Shown one piece after another: positions 1-11,005 of a DNA stretch of 64,000 nucleotides. The position numbers were made by a program, and so were the translations under genes. The stretch is from NCBI GenBank assembly GCA_001931875.2, contig MSJH02000669.1, forward strand, positions 248,001 to 312,000, given 5' to 3'. Below the pieces are notes generated by a model. That model was not told where the DNA came from. It ran no database searches and was given only the letters and a program-made list of their open reading frames with translations. Each line of letters starts with the position of its first letter. The stretch's first letter is position 1. This stretch comes from Byssochlamys sp. IMV 00236. Taxonomy: Eukaryota; Ascomycota; Eurotiomycetes; Eurotiales; Thermoascaceae.

Positions 1-645
1 CATTTTTGTTTTTGTTTTTTTCTTTGATGCACTGGATACCTGGCTGGCACGGTTTTGGTTTTTATTTATGGCAGAGGACACAGCCCCTCATTTTCTGGCG
101 AAACAGCAGCGCATTCTTCTTTTTTGTTTGATGGCTTTGGGTATGGGATTTGTCATGGAGATACCTCTCATTTTCTTTCTGTTATCTAACTGCAACTTGT
201 CTGTTTCTCCTTTGTACAACACATCCTGAAAGTTTGTGGATATTTTTTGGTTTCAGAGCTCTGTCCTGCTTATCTGGAGATCGGAGTCTGTCATTTTCCA
301 CGGTCATATGTACATAGCGGATGATCCCTTTTTTTTTATGGCACATATCTCTCTCTGCGAAAGAACAGTAATTAATGCCTGGATTTGCTCTTCAGTCCAA
401 TAATGTCTGCTTGTTGGTTAATTATTGATAAGAAAAGTAATGTGGAACGTGACTAAAATAGTAGGTATATCATTATGTCTGCCTTCTATCTGCTTAAATG
501 ATCTTAGAATGATAAGACTCCCCGGAACATCGGGTTGGAAGGGACATGACCCATGAGCCATGATGCTGAAAGCCAGAGTTTGACTACCAATGGATACAGT
601 ACATGACGGGCAGGAACGAGCCGGGAAACATAAGACGTGCGCATA
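1..645. other. Left-edge non-coding stretch
   Basis: No gene is supported here. The first 500 bases are T-rich on the plus strand with many runs such as those at 1-25 and around 330. The right part is the 3' flank of the leftward RPT5 gene that ends at 646. It could also include the 3' end of an unseen gene beyond the left edge, but no coding sequence is recognisable. Confidence 0.5.
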
Positions 646-2194
646 TCAGACGTAGATACCCATGTTCGTGTCCTTCTTCTTGGCCTGTACCTCTGCAATG
701 GCGTCAACGTAGTTTTCGTGGCCGACCTTATTCTGACCCTTGCGCAGAGCGATCATACCGGCCTCGACACAGACAGCCTTGAGCATGGCTCCACCGAACT
801 CATCCGTGCTGCGTGCCAGTTCGGCCCAGTTGACACCATCATCGACAGTCATCTTCCGTGAGTGGATACGCAGGATCTGTGCACGCGCCTCCTCGTTGGG
901 CAGAGGAAATTCGATCTTACGGTCCAGACGACCAGAACGAAGAAGGGCGGGGTCAAGCACATCGATACGGTTTGTAGCTGCTAGCACCTTCACCCGGTCA
1001 TCGGATGCGAAACCATCAAGCTGGTTGAGAAGTTCCAACATGGTTCGCTGCACTTCACGGTCACCGGACTTTTCTGAGTCGAAACGTTTGGTACCGACAG
1101 CGTCGAGCTCATCGATGAAGATGATGGAGGGAGCCTTCTCCTTGGCGAGGGCGAAGCAATCCCGGACCAACTTGGCACCATCACCGATGAACATCTGTAC
1201 GAGCTGTGGACCAGCGAGCTTGAGGAAAGTGGCGTTGGTCTGGGCTGCGCAAGCACGAGCAAGCAGTGTTTTTCCGGTACCAGGAGGACCGTACATCAGA
1301 GCACCTAGATAGGATGTTAGCATGTTTGATACGTATGACGAATCGAGCTCAGCATACCCTTGGGTGCCTTGATACCGATCTTCTTGAATCTCTCAGCTTC
1401 CTTCATGGGCCACACAATAGCTTCTACTAGCTCTTCAATCTGCTTGTCCAAACCTCCAACGTCTGTGTACTTCTCCTGGGGCTTCTCGTCCACCTCCATA
1501 GCCTTCACTCGACTGTCATATTCGGCTGGCAGCGTGTCCAGAACAAGGTATGAGTCCTTGTTTAGACCGATGAGGTCACCAGGCTTAAGCTTCTCGTGGT
1601 CTACGAGACCGATAAGAGGAAGGAAGATGGTCTGACGCGTGGATGTCTTGATGACGGCGGACTTGCCAACACGGGTGGCGTCTAGGTCGATGTTGGCACC
1701 CTCCTCAGCTGCCTCTGCCTCGACATCGAGGTCTAACAGTTCAACGACGTTACCAACAAGGTATGGTAGTTGTCTGTAAAAGCATCATATTAGTATTAAT
1801 CATCGGACACTGTGTGACGACATCGATAAAGGGCGTCTCCAAGCAAACAGCTTAGACTATAAACAAAAGCGTACCTGTTGTTCTCAATCTTTTCCTGGTT
1901 GTCCTTCACCTTCTCCTTCATCGTGTTCTGTTCGTGTGTCAAGCGTTGGAACTCGCTCTTCATGATGCGCAGCTCGTTCTCCAGCATCCGTCGTCGCTTG
2001 ACGATATCTCTGGTACTCGATCGCAGGATCTCCTCATCTAGCAGCTCTTCTTCCTCTTCCTTCTTCTCCTCCGCATCCTTCATGTCGGCATCGCCATCTC
2101 CTTCGGGCTTCTTGCCGTCGCCTTCGCCTGGGTGCTGCTTCTCCTCCTTGTCTTCGCGCCGCTCAAGGTCATCGAGATCCTCGAGAGTCGACAT
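646..2194 (-). CDS. RPT5: 26S proteasome regulatory ATPase Rpt5 (PSMC3)
   Basis: Three exons on the minus strand (2194-1875, 1773-1358, 1304-646) join in frame to 464 residues, the usual size of Rpt5. The protein is one of the six AAA ATPases of the 19S base, which unfold substrates and open the 20S gate. Visible: an acidic Lys/Glu/Asp-rich N-terminal stretch (about residues 10-50), a coiled coil, the Walker A loop GPPGTGKT, the Walker B stretch IIFIDELDA, and the second-region [13 protein letters not shown]. The last three residues I-Y-V form the HbYX motif (hydrophobic-Tyr-any) that inserts into the 20S alpha ring. The block [17 protein letters not shown] fits Rpt5 better than other Rpt subunits. 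Intron 1 has a TACTAAT branch site. A second proteasome gene, RPN6, lies at 28.5 kb. Confidence 0.95.
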
Positions 2195-2668
2195 GGCGTA
2201 CGGGTGGGCAGACGAACAAAGACAAGGAACAGGATATAGTCAAGTAGGAATCAGACGTAGGAAATAGTGTAGGTAATGCACGCGGAAGATGGAGTGGTGC
2301 AAGCTGGGGATGCTGCGGCGATGTTGTCTGTCTGGAGAACCGTCCGACGAGCTCTGGGCGGTCCAGCCAACGACGCAAGCTCGCCCTGCCTGTGGTCACG
2401 TGATATCACCTCATCTCACGTAAGAAGCTCTTCAACCCCAACATTCGCTATTGATCTCTATCCTACAGGCATAGCCTTTCTATACCTTTCGTCCCCTTAA
2501 GCATGATGTGGTCGGCCTCCTTAAATAGAGACGGTTCTCCTAGTGACGCCAAAGAGTAGAATGTCTACCATTGCTTCTTTTTTGAAAGTTGATCGCAACC
2601 GCTCTATCCGGATGGTCACTTTTCTCACTTTTCTATAGTACTGTACAACTGTCCATTGCCAAATACTT
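2195..2668. other. RPT5 promoter and 3' flank of TMLH
   Basis: Non-coding 474 bases. The left part is upstream of the leftward RPT5 and contains the perfect E-box palindrome TCACGTGA at 2396-2403. The right part is the 3' flank of the leftward dioxygenase gene ending at 2669. No gene is seen. Confidence 0.6.
2396..2403. promoter_or_regulatory. TCACGTGA E-box upstream of RPT5
   Basis: Perfect 8-base palindrome with a CACGTG core, about 200 bases upstream of the RPT5 start. bHLH factors (Cbf1-type) bind this core in fungi. The same octamer occurs at 20336-20343 upstream of the PHD-finger gene. Binding is an inference from the motif alone. Confidence 0.35.
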
Positions 2669-4535
2669 TTACTCCTCTTGTGGCCAATCGAGGGGGTCAG
2701 GATAAACCCCAAGTGTATTCAGAGCCCGCTCACGGCCAAATTTAAGCAAACGATGTCGGGACACGAAATCGTCATTATTGACTGCCAACTGTTAGTATTG
2801 AGAATGTCCACCAAGTCACTGGTCAATATCCAGCAGCTTGGAAAGGCTCACCATAACCACCGCACATCCTCCGCTTTCCCGTAAATTCTGATCGCCCATG
2901 AAGCATTCTCCAGTTGTCAAAGACTAGACCGTCTGTTAGAAAATCGTCCTGCAGACACGACGGTCATGAACGTGAGTCACTTACTGAGAGCCGTCCCGGG
3001 TTCCAGCTGTGTCCAAATCTCCATTTCTGGACGCTTGATGATTTCATTCCAGTGACGGGCTGCGTCGTACCAAGCTTTCTGTTGCTTCAAATTCCAGTCT
3101 GACTTCGGCGCCCTGTCATAGTTGTTCCAACGAACCATATAAAGCTGTCTCGACCTCGGGATAGTATGGAAGACGTGGGTCCCGTATACGGGTTGGATGC
3201 ACACACTTTCGTTACCACTCGAATGAGCAGGCGTCTGGAGGCAACCTAGGATTTCAGCATGTTGATGATTTTCTCGTAGTAGCACTTCGGCAGCTTTAAA
3301 TCCATCTACAAGCAAGCTTGCTCCACCTTCACCATGCGTATGCGACAGAAGGTGGAATAGCTGCAGCCTCGAGGGATCAGTGAAGTATGTGTTATCTGTG
3401 TGAGCACCCAGGAACTCGGATGTATACGCGGTGTCCTTGAATGTAAGATCCGAGGTGAAGTCCCAGAATCCGCCTGCTGGATCTTAGTTTCCTGTCTCAC
3501 TTCGGTTGAGGGAAGGACCACGCACCGTAATGTGTAGGCCTGATAAAAGCGATTCTTTCAATGAGTGTTTTTGTCTTCTCTGGGTCAATTGGGACGCCTT
3601 TCACAAAGCAGAAACCCCATTTGTGCTGACTAGAATGAGCTTTCTTCCACTGCAAACAGTAATGGTTTGGTCCTAACGCACGATCTGCTCAATCCATTCT
3701 AGGACTCCTTGATCATTTTCCATGACAGAGTCATAGGAAACCGTGGGGAAAGTCTTAGAGTCGGACTTTACCGACTCGAATGGTCTGCGGAAAAGTTAAG
3801 GGTCAATACGTAACACAGTATACTGAAATTGGGAATACCTAAATGTCAACGGGTTCAGGGGAGTCCTCCTGGAACCGAACTGATGTTCCTTCAGGAACGC
3901 ATGCGGGTAGACACCTGTGTGGCCATCCGACCCTATAGTAGCCCAATCTTAGTTTAAGCGCCACGAGAGATGGGCAGGTGGACACGTACACTTGATTTTT
4001 GTACTTTCTTCTTCATAACTCACATCGATGAAGTCAACATCTTCAGGTATCTGCCTCGCTGGTCAGGTCCTGGTATTTCAGACTCAATGTATCAAGCACA
4101 AAACTCACAGAGAATGTATCCACAATACGTTGCTTCGTGTCCGGGTGGACGCACTCAGAACACTGACAATGATCCCTGCAACAGACCAATGAGTCCTAGT
4201 CAAGAAAAGGTAAAATAGTGAAGGCATTATTACCTGAGCCAGAATGTTGGACTAGGATTGCCTTAGAACCCAATCTCGAAGTTGACCTCAAAAACAAGTA
4301 GACAGAATACTTACTAGGTACGATCGCGACGACCGATTTTCTCAGTATTCAGGGTGATTTTTCGTATCGGATCCTTAGTGTTCCACAGATTGCTTGTACT
4401 AAAACTAGACCTCAAAGGGATAGTAGGTGTCTGGGAATGCGAAGTTGCTTTTGGGTCAGAAATTGCGGGCTGCACCCAGTCCAGCATAGACTCTGAAGAC
4501 GTCGATTGGAGCCTTCGACCAGTGGAAGCCTGCAT
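2669..4535 (-). CDS. Trimethyllysine dioxygenase (carnitine biosynthesis)
   Basis: Ten exons on the minus strand (4535-4315, 4251-4234, 4175-4109, 4050-3990, 3947-3839, 3784-3682, 3649-3526, 3473-2985, 2932-2852, 2781-2669) add to 1,386 nt, i.e. 461 residues, all phases matching. This Fe(II)/2-oxoglutarate enzyme hydroxylates N6-trimethyllysine, the first step to carnitine, normally in mitochondria. The N-terminal gamma-BBH domain carries Trp-Leu-Arg-Asp-His-Cys and a Cys-x-Cys-x2-Cys zinc-type cluster (about residues 78-86). The TauD domain has the iron ligands His259 and Asp261 (GAHTDNTYF) and distal His409 (MLHGRSEF). The N-terminus is Ser/Thr/Arg-rich like a mitochondrial presequence. Exon 2 is only 18 nt and intron 4 only 42 nt, so those boundaries and the start codon are the least sure. 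gamma-Butyrobetaine dioxygenase is the nearest alternative. Confidence 0.85.
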
Positions 4536-5310
4536 CTGTGGTTAGACTAATATTTTATATTTAAAGGGGGCATTGATGGTATCTATGATCTAGAACAAAC
4601 ATGTCATATACATTACATACCCAGACGGGGCCTTGGATCGTGGATAAGGGCGAGCTGTGATAGTACCCTCACGTTAGGTCTCCCTTCTTACCACAGCCTA
4701 GAGGATGAAGCTCACCACGCATATTTCCTGGACAGGACAGCCCTAAGAGGAGACAATCGGCTCATGTTGGTGGATTAGCATCAATTATGCTTTACAAACC
4801 GGAAAACGGGCGGTTGCTTCTTGCACAGTTGTATTGTCGGCACTTCGGGTTAAAGGCATCAAGGCCAAGATCACGTGTCGAGCAGGTCCCGAATAGGCAT
4901 TCTGACAGCCAGTATGTCCTTATATGAATATGAATTATAGCTGATTAAAGGTAAACCTATGCTTCAGTAAGGTCGATATTTGACTTCTTAGATATGCGTT
5001 TTCTTTCTTTCATATCTTTGTTTCCACTCACAGTACTACGGCTCAGATCCGGAAAACGGAAGTAGCTAATACAGGAATCAACTTGTGCGGAAATCTAAAC
5101 TATATGTTCATTGCTTTTTTTTAGATTTCTGATATATAACCGAGATATAAGTTACATATAATCTCACTGAAGCAGCTCGTTTGTCAACTGGCGACATGCA
5201 GGCTTCCAGATACAGACAGATGCCTTCTGTCGCTTCGAAACCTACAAGATCGTCGATACAAGATCAAGGAAGGGAACAATCAGACAAGACTCGATGAAAC
5301 ATAGATCAGT
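4536..5310. other. AT-rich spacer between TMLH and MaoC hydratase
   Basis: 775 bases without a recognisable gene. It is the upstream region of the leftward dioxygenase on its left side and the 3' flank of the leftward hydratase on its right. Several AT-rich stretches (for example 4915-5010 and 5100-5165) are present; no repeat or RNA gene was seen. Confidence 0.5.
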
Positions 5311-6508
5311 TTAGAGCTTGTTCTTGGGCCCGACAACCCGGAGCAATGCACGGCCATTGCTCAGAACGACCTTGCCATTCTGGTTCTTCGTAACGAAGCG
5401 GATCTCTTCGAATCCGTCCTGAAGGCTGCCAGTCCTCCAGATTTCCGTAGTCAGTTTATCACCTGGGATCACGGGTGCGGCGAACCGCGCCTGGAACTCC
5501 TTTAGGTTCTGGGGTTCACTACCGCCGAGCTCCTTTAAAATGCCGTGGGCTGCAGTGTTCCAGGCGAACAAACCATGCATGATGACGCCTCCGAAGCCCA
5601 TATTCGCGCCTGGCTCTGGCGTAGCATGCAGAGGGTTGTAGTCACCATTGAGACTGTGCAGAGATTCAGCATATCGCTCTCTGGTTCAGAGAAACGTACG
5701 TGGTTTTAACTTACCGGTAAAGATGAGCTGATTCCTTGGTGCTCTGAACTACATGGACAGCATCGGGTTTCTTGCCCTCTGGAGGAGGGAAGTTTACGGT
5801 GCTCGGGCCTGCAGAGAAGCGTACGTACAGGTCAGAGAGATCATATATTAAAAGATGTGCGTGAAAAGCTAGACTTACCCTTAGGACCACCCCAGTTGCC
5901 CTGCCCGACAAAGAAGCTGCTTGTAACGGTCTTTGAATACACTTCCCCTGACTCTTTGTCGACAATGGACTGCTCCGTCTCGAGCACGGTACCGGGCTTT
6001 CCCTTGTCATACACGCCAATGACCTTGTTGCGTAGCTCGAACTTCTTGCCAGCACTGGTCGGAGGAAGAGGCTTGAACAGAGTGAGCTTGCGTTGCCCAT
6101 CTACCACGCGGCGAGGGTCAAACTGAGGGACGCCCGGAATGGGATTCGACTTTTCGCGCGCATAGAAATCGGTGACTTCCTCATCCGTGAGCTTGAAAGC
6201 TGATCAGCGGAATATGGAATGATTAGCAGCCACATTACATGGAACGGGATTGCAATACTGTAAAAAACTTACGCAGAATAATCGAATATGTCGGGAAAAC
6301 TGCGAAGTTCGGATGAAGTTCCTGATATCGGTAAGCAGTTAGGGAAACTCGATCATTATCTGATATTGAGTTTCTACGAGTGACGAACATAGAGGAAATG
6401 CAGTTCATCAACAGTACAGCCTATACTGTTGGCGAAGAGCAAGACATCGCGCTTCAACCAGGATACCTCCTGCGCAGGGAACTCGTGGCCAGCTCCGGGA
6501 CCGGACAT
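5311..6508 (-). CDS. Peroxisomal MaoC-type enoyl-CoA hydratase 2-like protein
   Basis: Five exons (6508-6389, 6321-6273, 6199-5879, 5808-5715, 5653-5311) join to 308 residues, matching the two-hotdog hydratase-2 fold. The family hydrates trans-2-enoyl-CoA to (R)-3-hydroxyacyl-CoA, as in the C-terminal part of fungal multifunctional enzyme 2. The signature Y-R-L-N-G-D-Y-N-P-L-H sits at about residues 194-204; its Asp and His are the catalytic pair. The N-terminal half is a degenerate hotdog. The protein ends in N-K-L, a plausible type 1 peroxisomal targeting tripeptide. Intron 1 uses the unusual donor GTTCGT. The neighbour downstream is the carnitine-pathway dioxygenase in the same direction. 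A CCTCGG site lies 219 bases upstream of the start. The exact substrate is not known from sequence. Confidence 0.85.
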
Positions 6509-7202
6509 CTTGGGTTTGATTTTGCAAAACACGGACACTCAGGAGACACAACGCAAAAGCAACACTTTCAAGCCGGTCACTGGCTATACGCGATAAATGT
6601 GCCAGAGAAGGATACAACTGCGACGTTCAACTTTTGTCGGCGGTTTGATCACGGTTTTGCGAGAAGTACAAGCACTGAGCCGGAAGCTCTCAAGCTGCGG
6701 GGCCGAGCTCGAAACACGGCCGGGAACCGAGGCAAAAAAGTAAGTTATAGTAACTACGGTGGCTAGAGTAGTATGTATTTTTCAACACGGTTAATTCATT
6801 GGGAATTTCCTATAAAGAGTTATGAGATCGGCAAAAATAATCTATTTTTATGCATATGCATGAATCTAAGTATCGGAGGTGGTGTGATTCAGCTTCGACT
6901 CGGGGTATCTATTTGCAAATGTCGAGGAGCTCCGAATTCGTCCCCTATGAAATTCACCTCCGTTAAAAGAATGATCGTACGCCGCTTGATCCGATCCCCT
7001 TCCTTCCCGAACGCCCAAGAGTAAATGGGAAACAAGACCATTTAATCACCGAAAGCCAAATTTTCTCAATGCTACTTCATCCATAGTGAAACAGGGACTC
7101 AGATACAGTGGCATCTCCCCGAAGGAACGGACAATAAAAGTGCCAGATCAGCACCTAAGAAAGAGTTAGCGTGAAGAACATAGAGAGAACAGACACTGAC
7201 AC
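6509..7202. other. Hydratase promoter and rmtA 3' flank
   Basis: Non-coding 694 bases. The left part is the promoter of the leftward MaoC hydratase, with a CCTCGG site on the minus strand at 6727-6732. The right part is the 3' flank of the leftward rmtA and includes a possible extra terminal exon of that gene at 7148-7155. Confidence 0.5.
6727..6732 (-). promoter_or_regulatory. CCTCGG site upstream of the peroxisomal hydratase
   Basis: CCTCGG read on the coding strand, about 220 bases before the hydratase start. In Aspergillus nidulans this hexamer is the binding core of the fatty-acid regulators FarA and FarB and is enriched before beta-oxidation genes (established knowledge). A hexamer occurs by chance about once per 2 kb of double-stranded DNA, so one site is only suggestive. 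Confidence 0.4.
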
Positions 7203-8551
<1,349 letters not shown>

Positions 8552-9295
8552 ATTGGACTGAAAGCCGAATGCGCCTAGAAGCGCAAACACTGATGATAGA
8601 CGAAAAGGAAGAGGATCTTATGAAACACAGAAAAAACCAACCGCAAAGAAAAGTAAAGGTGTCTGCGGATGGAAAATGCGCCCCTCAAGCCCGTCTAAGC
8701 GACTTTTTTTGTTTCCTTAGAAATTCCCAACGCTAGTACAGGTATGGCGCCAGTGGCGCTATAACCAATGAGGACACGCGTCATGTGATGATAGAAGCCC
8801 TGATCCAGATTAGGGCCAAGATCAGGGTCTAGACAATAATCAGTCAGTCCTGCTTCCATCCAAGAAGAATGAACTACTGTACAAGCTCTGACTCGAGCGG
8901 ATGCCAGCCTTGTATAGTACTATGCAGCGCTTCATCTTCCTTCGTGAGGTGAATTCGAAGCCGTTGTATCTTCCCATCGTTAGGCGATTTCCGCAGATGG
9001 CAGCATTTTAGCCAAAGACCATATGCTGCTATCTTAGGAAGGTTGCGTAAATCAAGATCTAAAATAAGTTGTCGACTCCAGCTGGAGGGAATGCAACTAT
9101 TCTAATTAGATGTCATCGGGCTCTGATCGCAATACAGTCCTTCAGTTGAGGCGATGGGGAATCCCCATCACCCCTTAATTATAGACAGATGCCAAGACTC
9201 GCTGTTCCAAAGTGCCGTTTTCCTCCGCCTTAAAGCGAAACGCGATTCTCCCTGCGCGCCCGTCACCGATCTGGTTACCATATGGATAACTCATT
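8552..9295. other. Divergent promoter region rmtA / PER1
   Basis: 744 bases between two genes that read away from each other. A 17-base inverted repeat (7-base arms GATGGGG and CCCCATC around AAT) is at 9153-9169, followed at once by CACCCCTTAA, which contains the stress-element core CCCCT. No gene is supported. Confidence 0.5.
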
Positions 9296-10469
9296 ATGCA
9301 CCTCACTGCTGGGAAGTGGCATTTGCGGACCTTTCTGGTCTTCACTATCTTTGCCCTGTTAATAGGCCAGTCTGCGGCTTCTCTGGGAGACAGGCTCCCT
9401 GAATTTAAAGAATGTGTCAAGGTAAACCGGATAACAAGCATGGGTCACTGAGCTCCTTGTTAACTTCCAGAAGGTGTGCCAAATTGAGAATTGCGAGAAT
9501 GGCCGCTCAAGCCTGCGTAAGTCTTCTCAATTCCACATGAAAATGTGCATTGCTCATTGATATCTTTGTTTACAGCCTTATACCTCCGTCTCATGCTATG
9601 GACATGTCCCGCCGAATGCGACTACACTTGCCAGCACATTATCACCGATCGCAGAGTCGCCCGCGAGCCGCCCATGCTGACGCCAGTGGTACAATTTCAT
9701 GGAAAGTGGCCTTTTCGGAGGATCCTGGGCATGCAGGAGCCATTCTCTGTCCTTTTCTCTTTCTTCAACTTCATGGCTCACCACCAAGGAATGGCGAAAG
9801 TTCGGGAATCGATTCCATCTTCATACCCTCTTCGCAAATACTATCTTGGATTTGGATACTGTGGCCTGGCAAGCTGGACTTTTAGCATGCTGTTCCACAC
9901 GAGGGATTTCCCGTTGACAGAAAAGCTGGATTATTTTGCGGCCGGCGCCAGCGTTATGTATGGGCTTTTCCTGTCCGTCGTCCGGATCTTCCGTCTCGAT
10001 CGAGAGAGCCCACGATACAAGCCAAGTCTGCGTCGCTACTGGATTACCTTGTGCAGCGTCCTGTACCTGATGCATGTTTCTTACCTGAGCTTCTGGTCTT
10101 GGGATTATACGTATAATATGGCGGCAAACGTTGTCGTGGGAATCATTCAGAACATACTATGGGTTGGTTTTAGTATCTATCGATACCGGAAACAGCTTAA
10201 GTCCTGGACTGCCTGGCCTGGAATGATTGTTGGGTGGATCATCCTCGCAATGAGTCTTGAGTTGCTGGATTTCCCTCCGTGGCACGAACTTATTGATGCT
10301 CATAGCCTTTGGCATCTGGGAACCGTTTTACCCACAGTCTGGTGGTACTCGTAAGTCATATCTCCACGGTCTTGCCTGCCTCGATCTCTCGACTGACTCG
10401 TCTTCTACATTTAGCTTCCTCATTACAGATGCCCAGGACGACATGGCCGGGGAGCGACTAAAATCTTAA
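9296..10469 (+). CDS. PER1: GPI-anchor lipid remodelling protein Per1 (PGAP3)
   Basis: Four exons (9296-9421, 9471-9516, 9576-10350, 10415-10469) give 333 residues. Per1 is an ER membrane hydrolase of the CREST superfamily that removes the sn-2 acyl chain of GPI anchors so that they can be remodelled and exported. The start at 9296 gives a clear signal peptide (FLVFTIFALLIGQSAAS). It is followed by a Cys-rich lumenal segment (LWTCPAECDYTCQ) and the family blocks QFHGKWPF and GMQEPFSVLFSFFNF. About seven hydrophobic segments follow, with His in SMLFHTRD and DAHSLWHLGT as likely metal ligands. The last 18 residues come from a short terminal exon. Loss in yeast weakens GPI protein transport; the cell-wall link also applies to AGM1 next door, but nothing shows joint control. 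Confidence 0.92.
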
Positions 10470-11005
10470 TATAGTCGTCATTCCATCTTGTCCGTGTTTT
10501 ATCGTTTTATATCCAAGATTAATTTCTAGCAGTTCTCTGCTAGTGGTGTATGATATCCTATTTGCTGAGCTGAGCACTGGTGCGCGAATAAAGTCCATAT
10601 ATCATTATCACTCATACAGTTTGTCCGATATCTGTATAGATTCAGTTTAGAGATAGCTGCAATCAGCTTATGGCCCAGGATTCGGCCACGATCTGAGCGC
10701 ACACTCGGGCCGGTTGGAGTTAAAAGGCTTTCCCCAGGTGCCGAGTGGATACTGGAGGATGAACAATGCAACCCTGTCCTTTCTGCCGCGGGGATGCAGT
10801 CCTCACCGCCTTCGTCCACGCTCCTCGTGGCTCGTGCGCCTGTAACGTGCCCTCGATGTCTCACACCGTTCCACGCTCTATGCCATTCCTTTTTAAGATC
10901 TCCATCTTTCCCCCCTCCTCTTTTCTCTCTGGTCTCACTTCTCCTGAATTCCTCGCGGTCAATCGATAAAAAAGTAACTTTCACATCCCCAATCCCGACG
11001 CCACA
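10470..11005. other. Spacer between PER1 and AGM1
   Basis: 536 bases without a gene: PER1 3' flank on the left and the AGM1 upstream region on the right. The last 120 bases before the AGM1 start are rich in C and T on the plus strand (pyrimidine tracts at 10905-10935), common just before fungal transcription starts. A long minus-strand open frame across this stretch is not credible as a gene. Confidence 0.5.

Noticed and set aside
1875..2267. Plus-strand Ser-rich frame opposite RPT5 exon 1
   Set aside because: It is the antisense of the acidic Glu/Lys stretch of Rpt5 and has no independent support.
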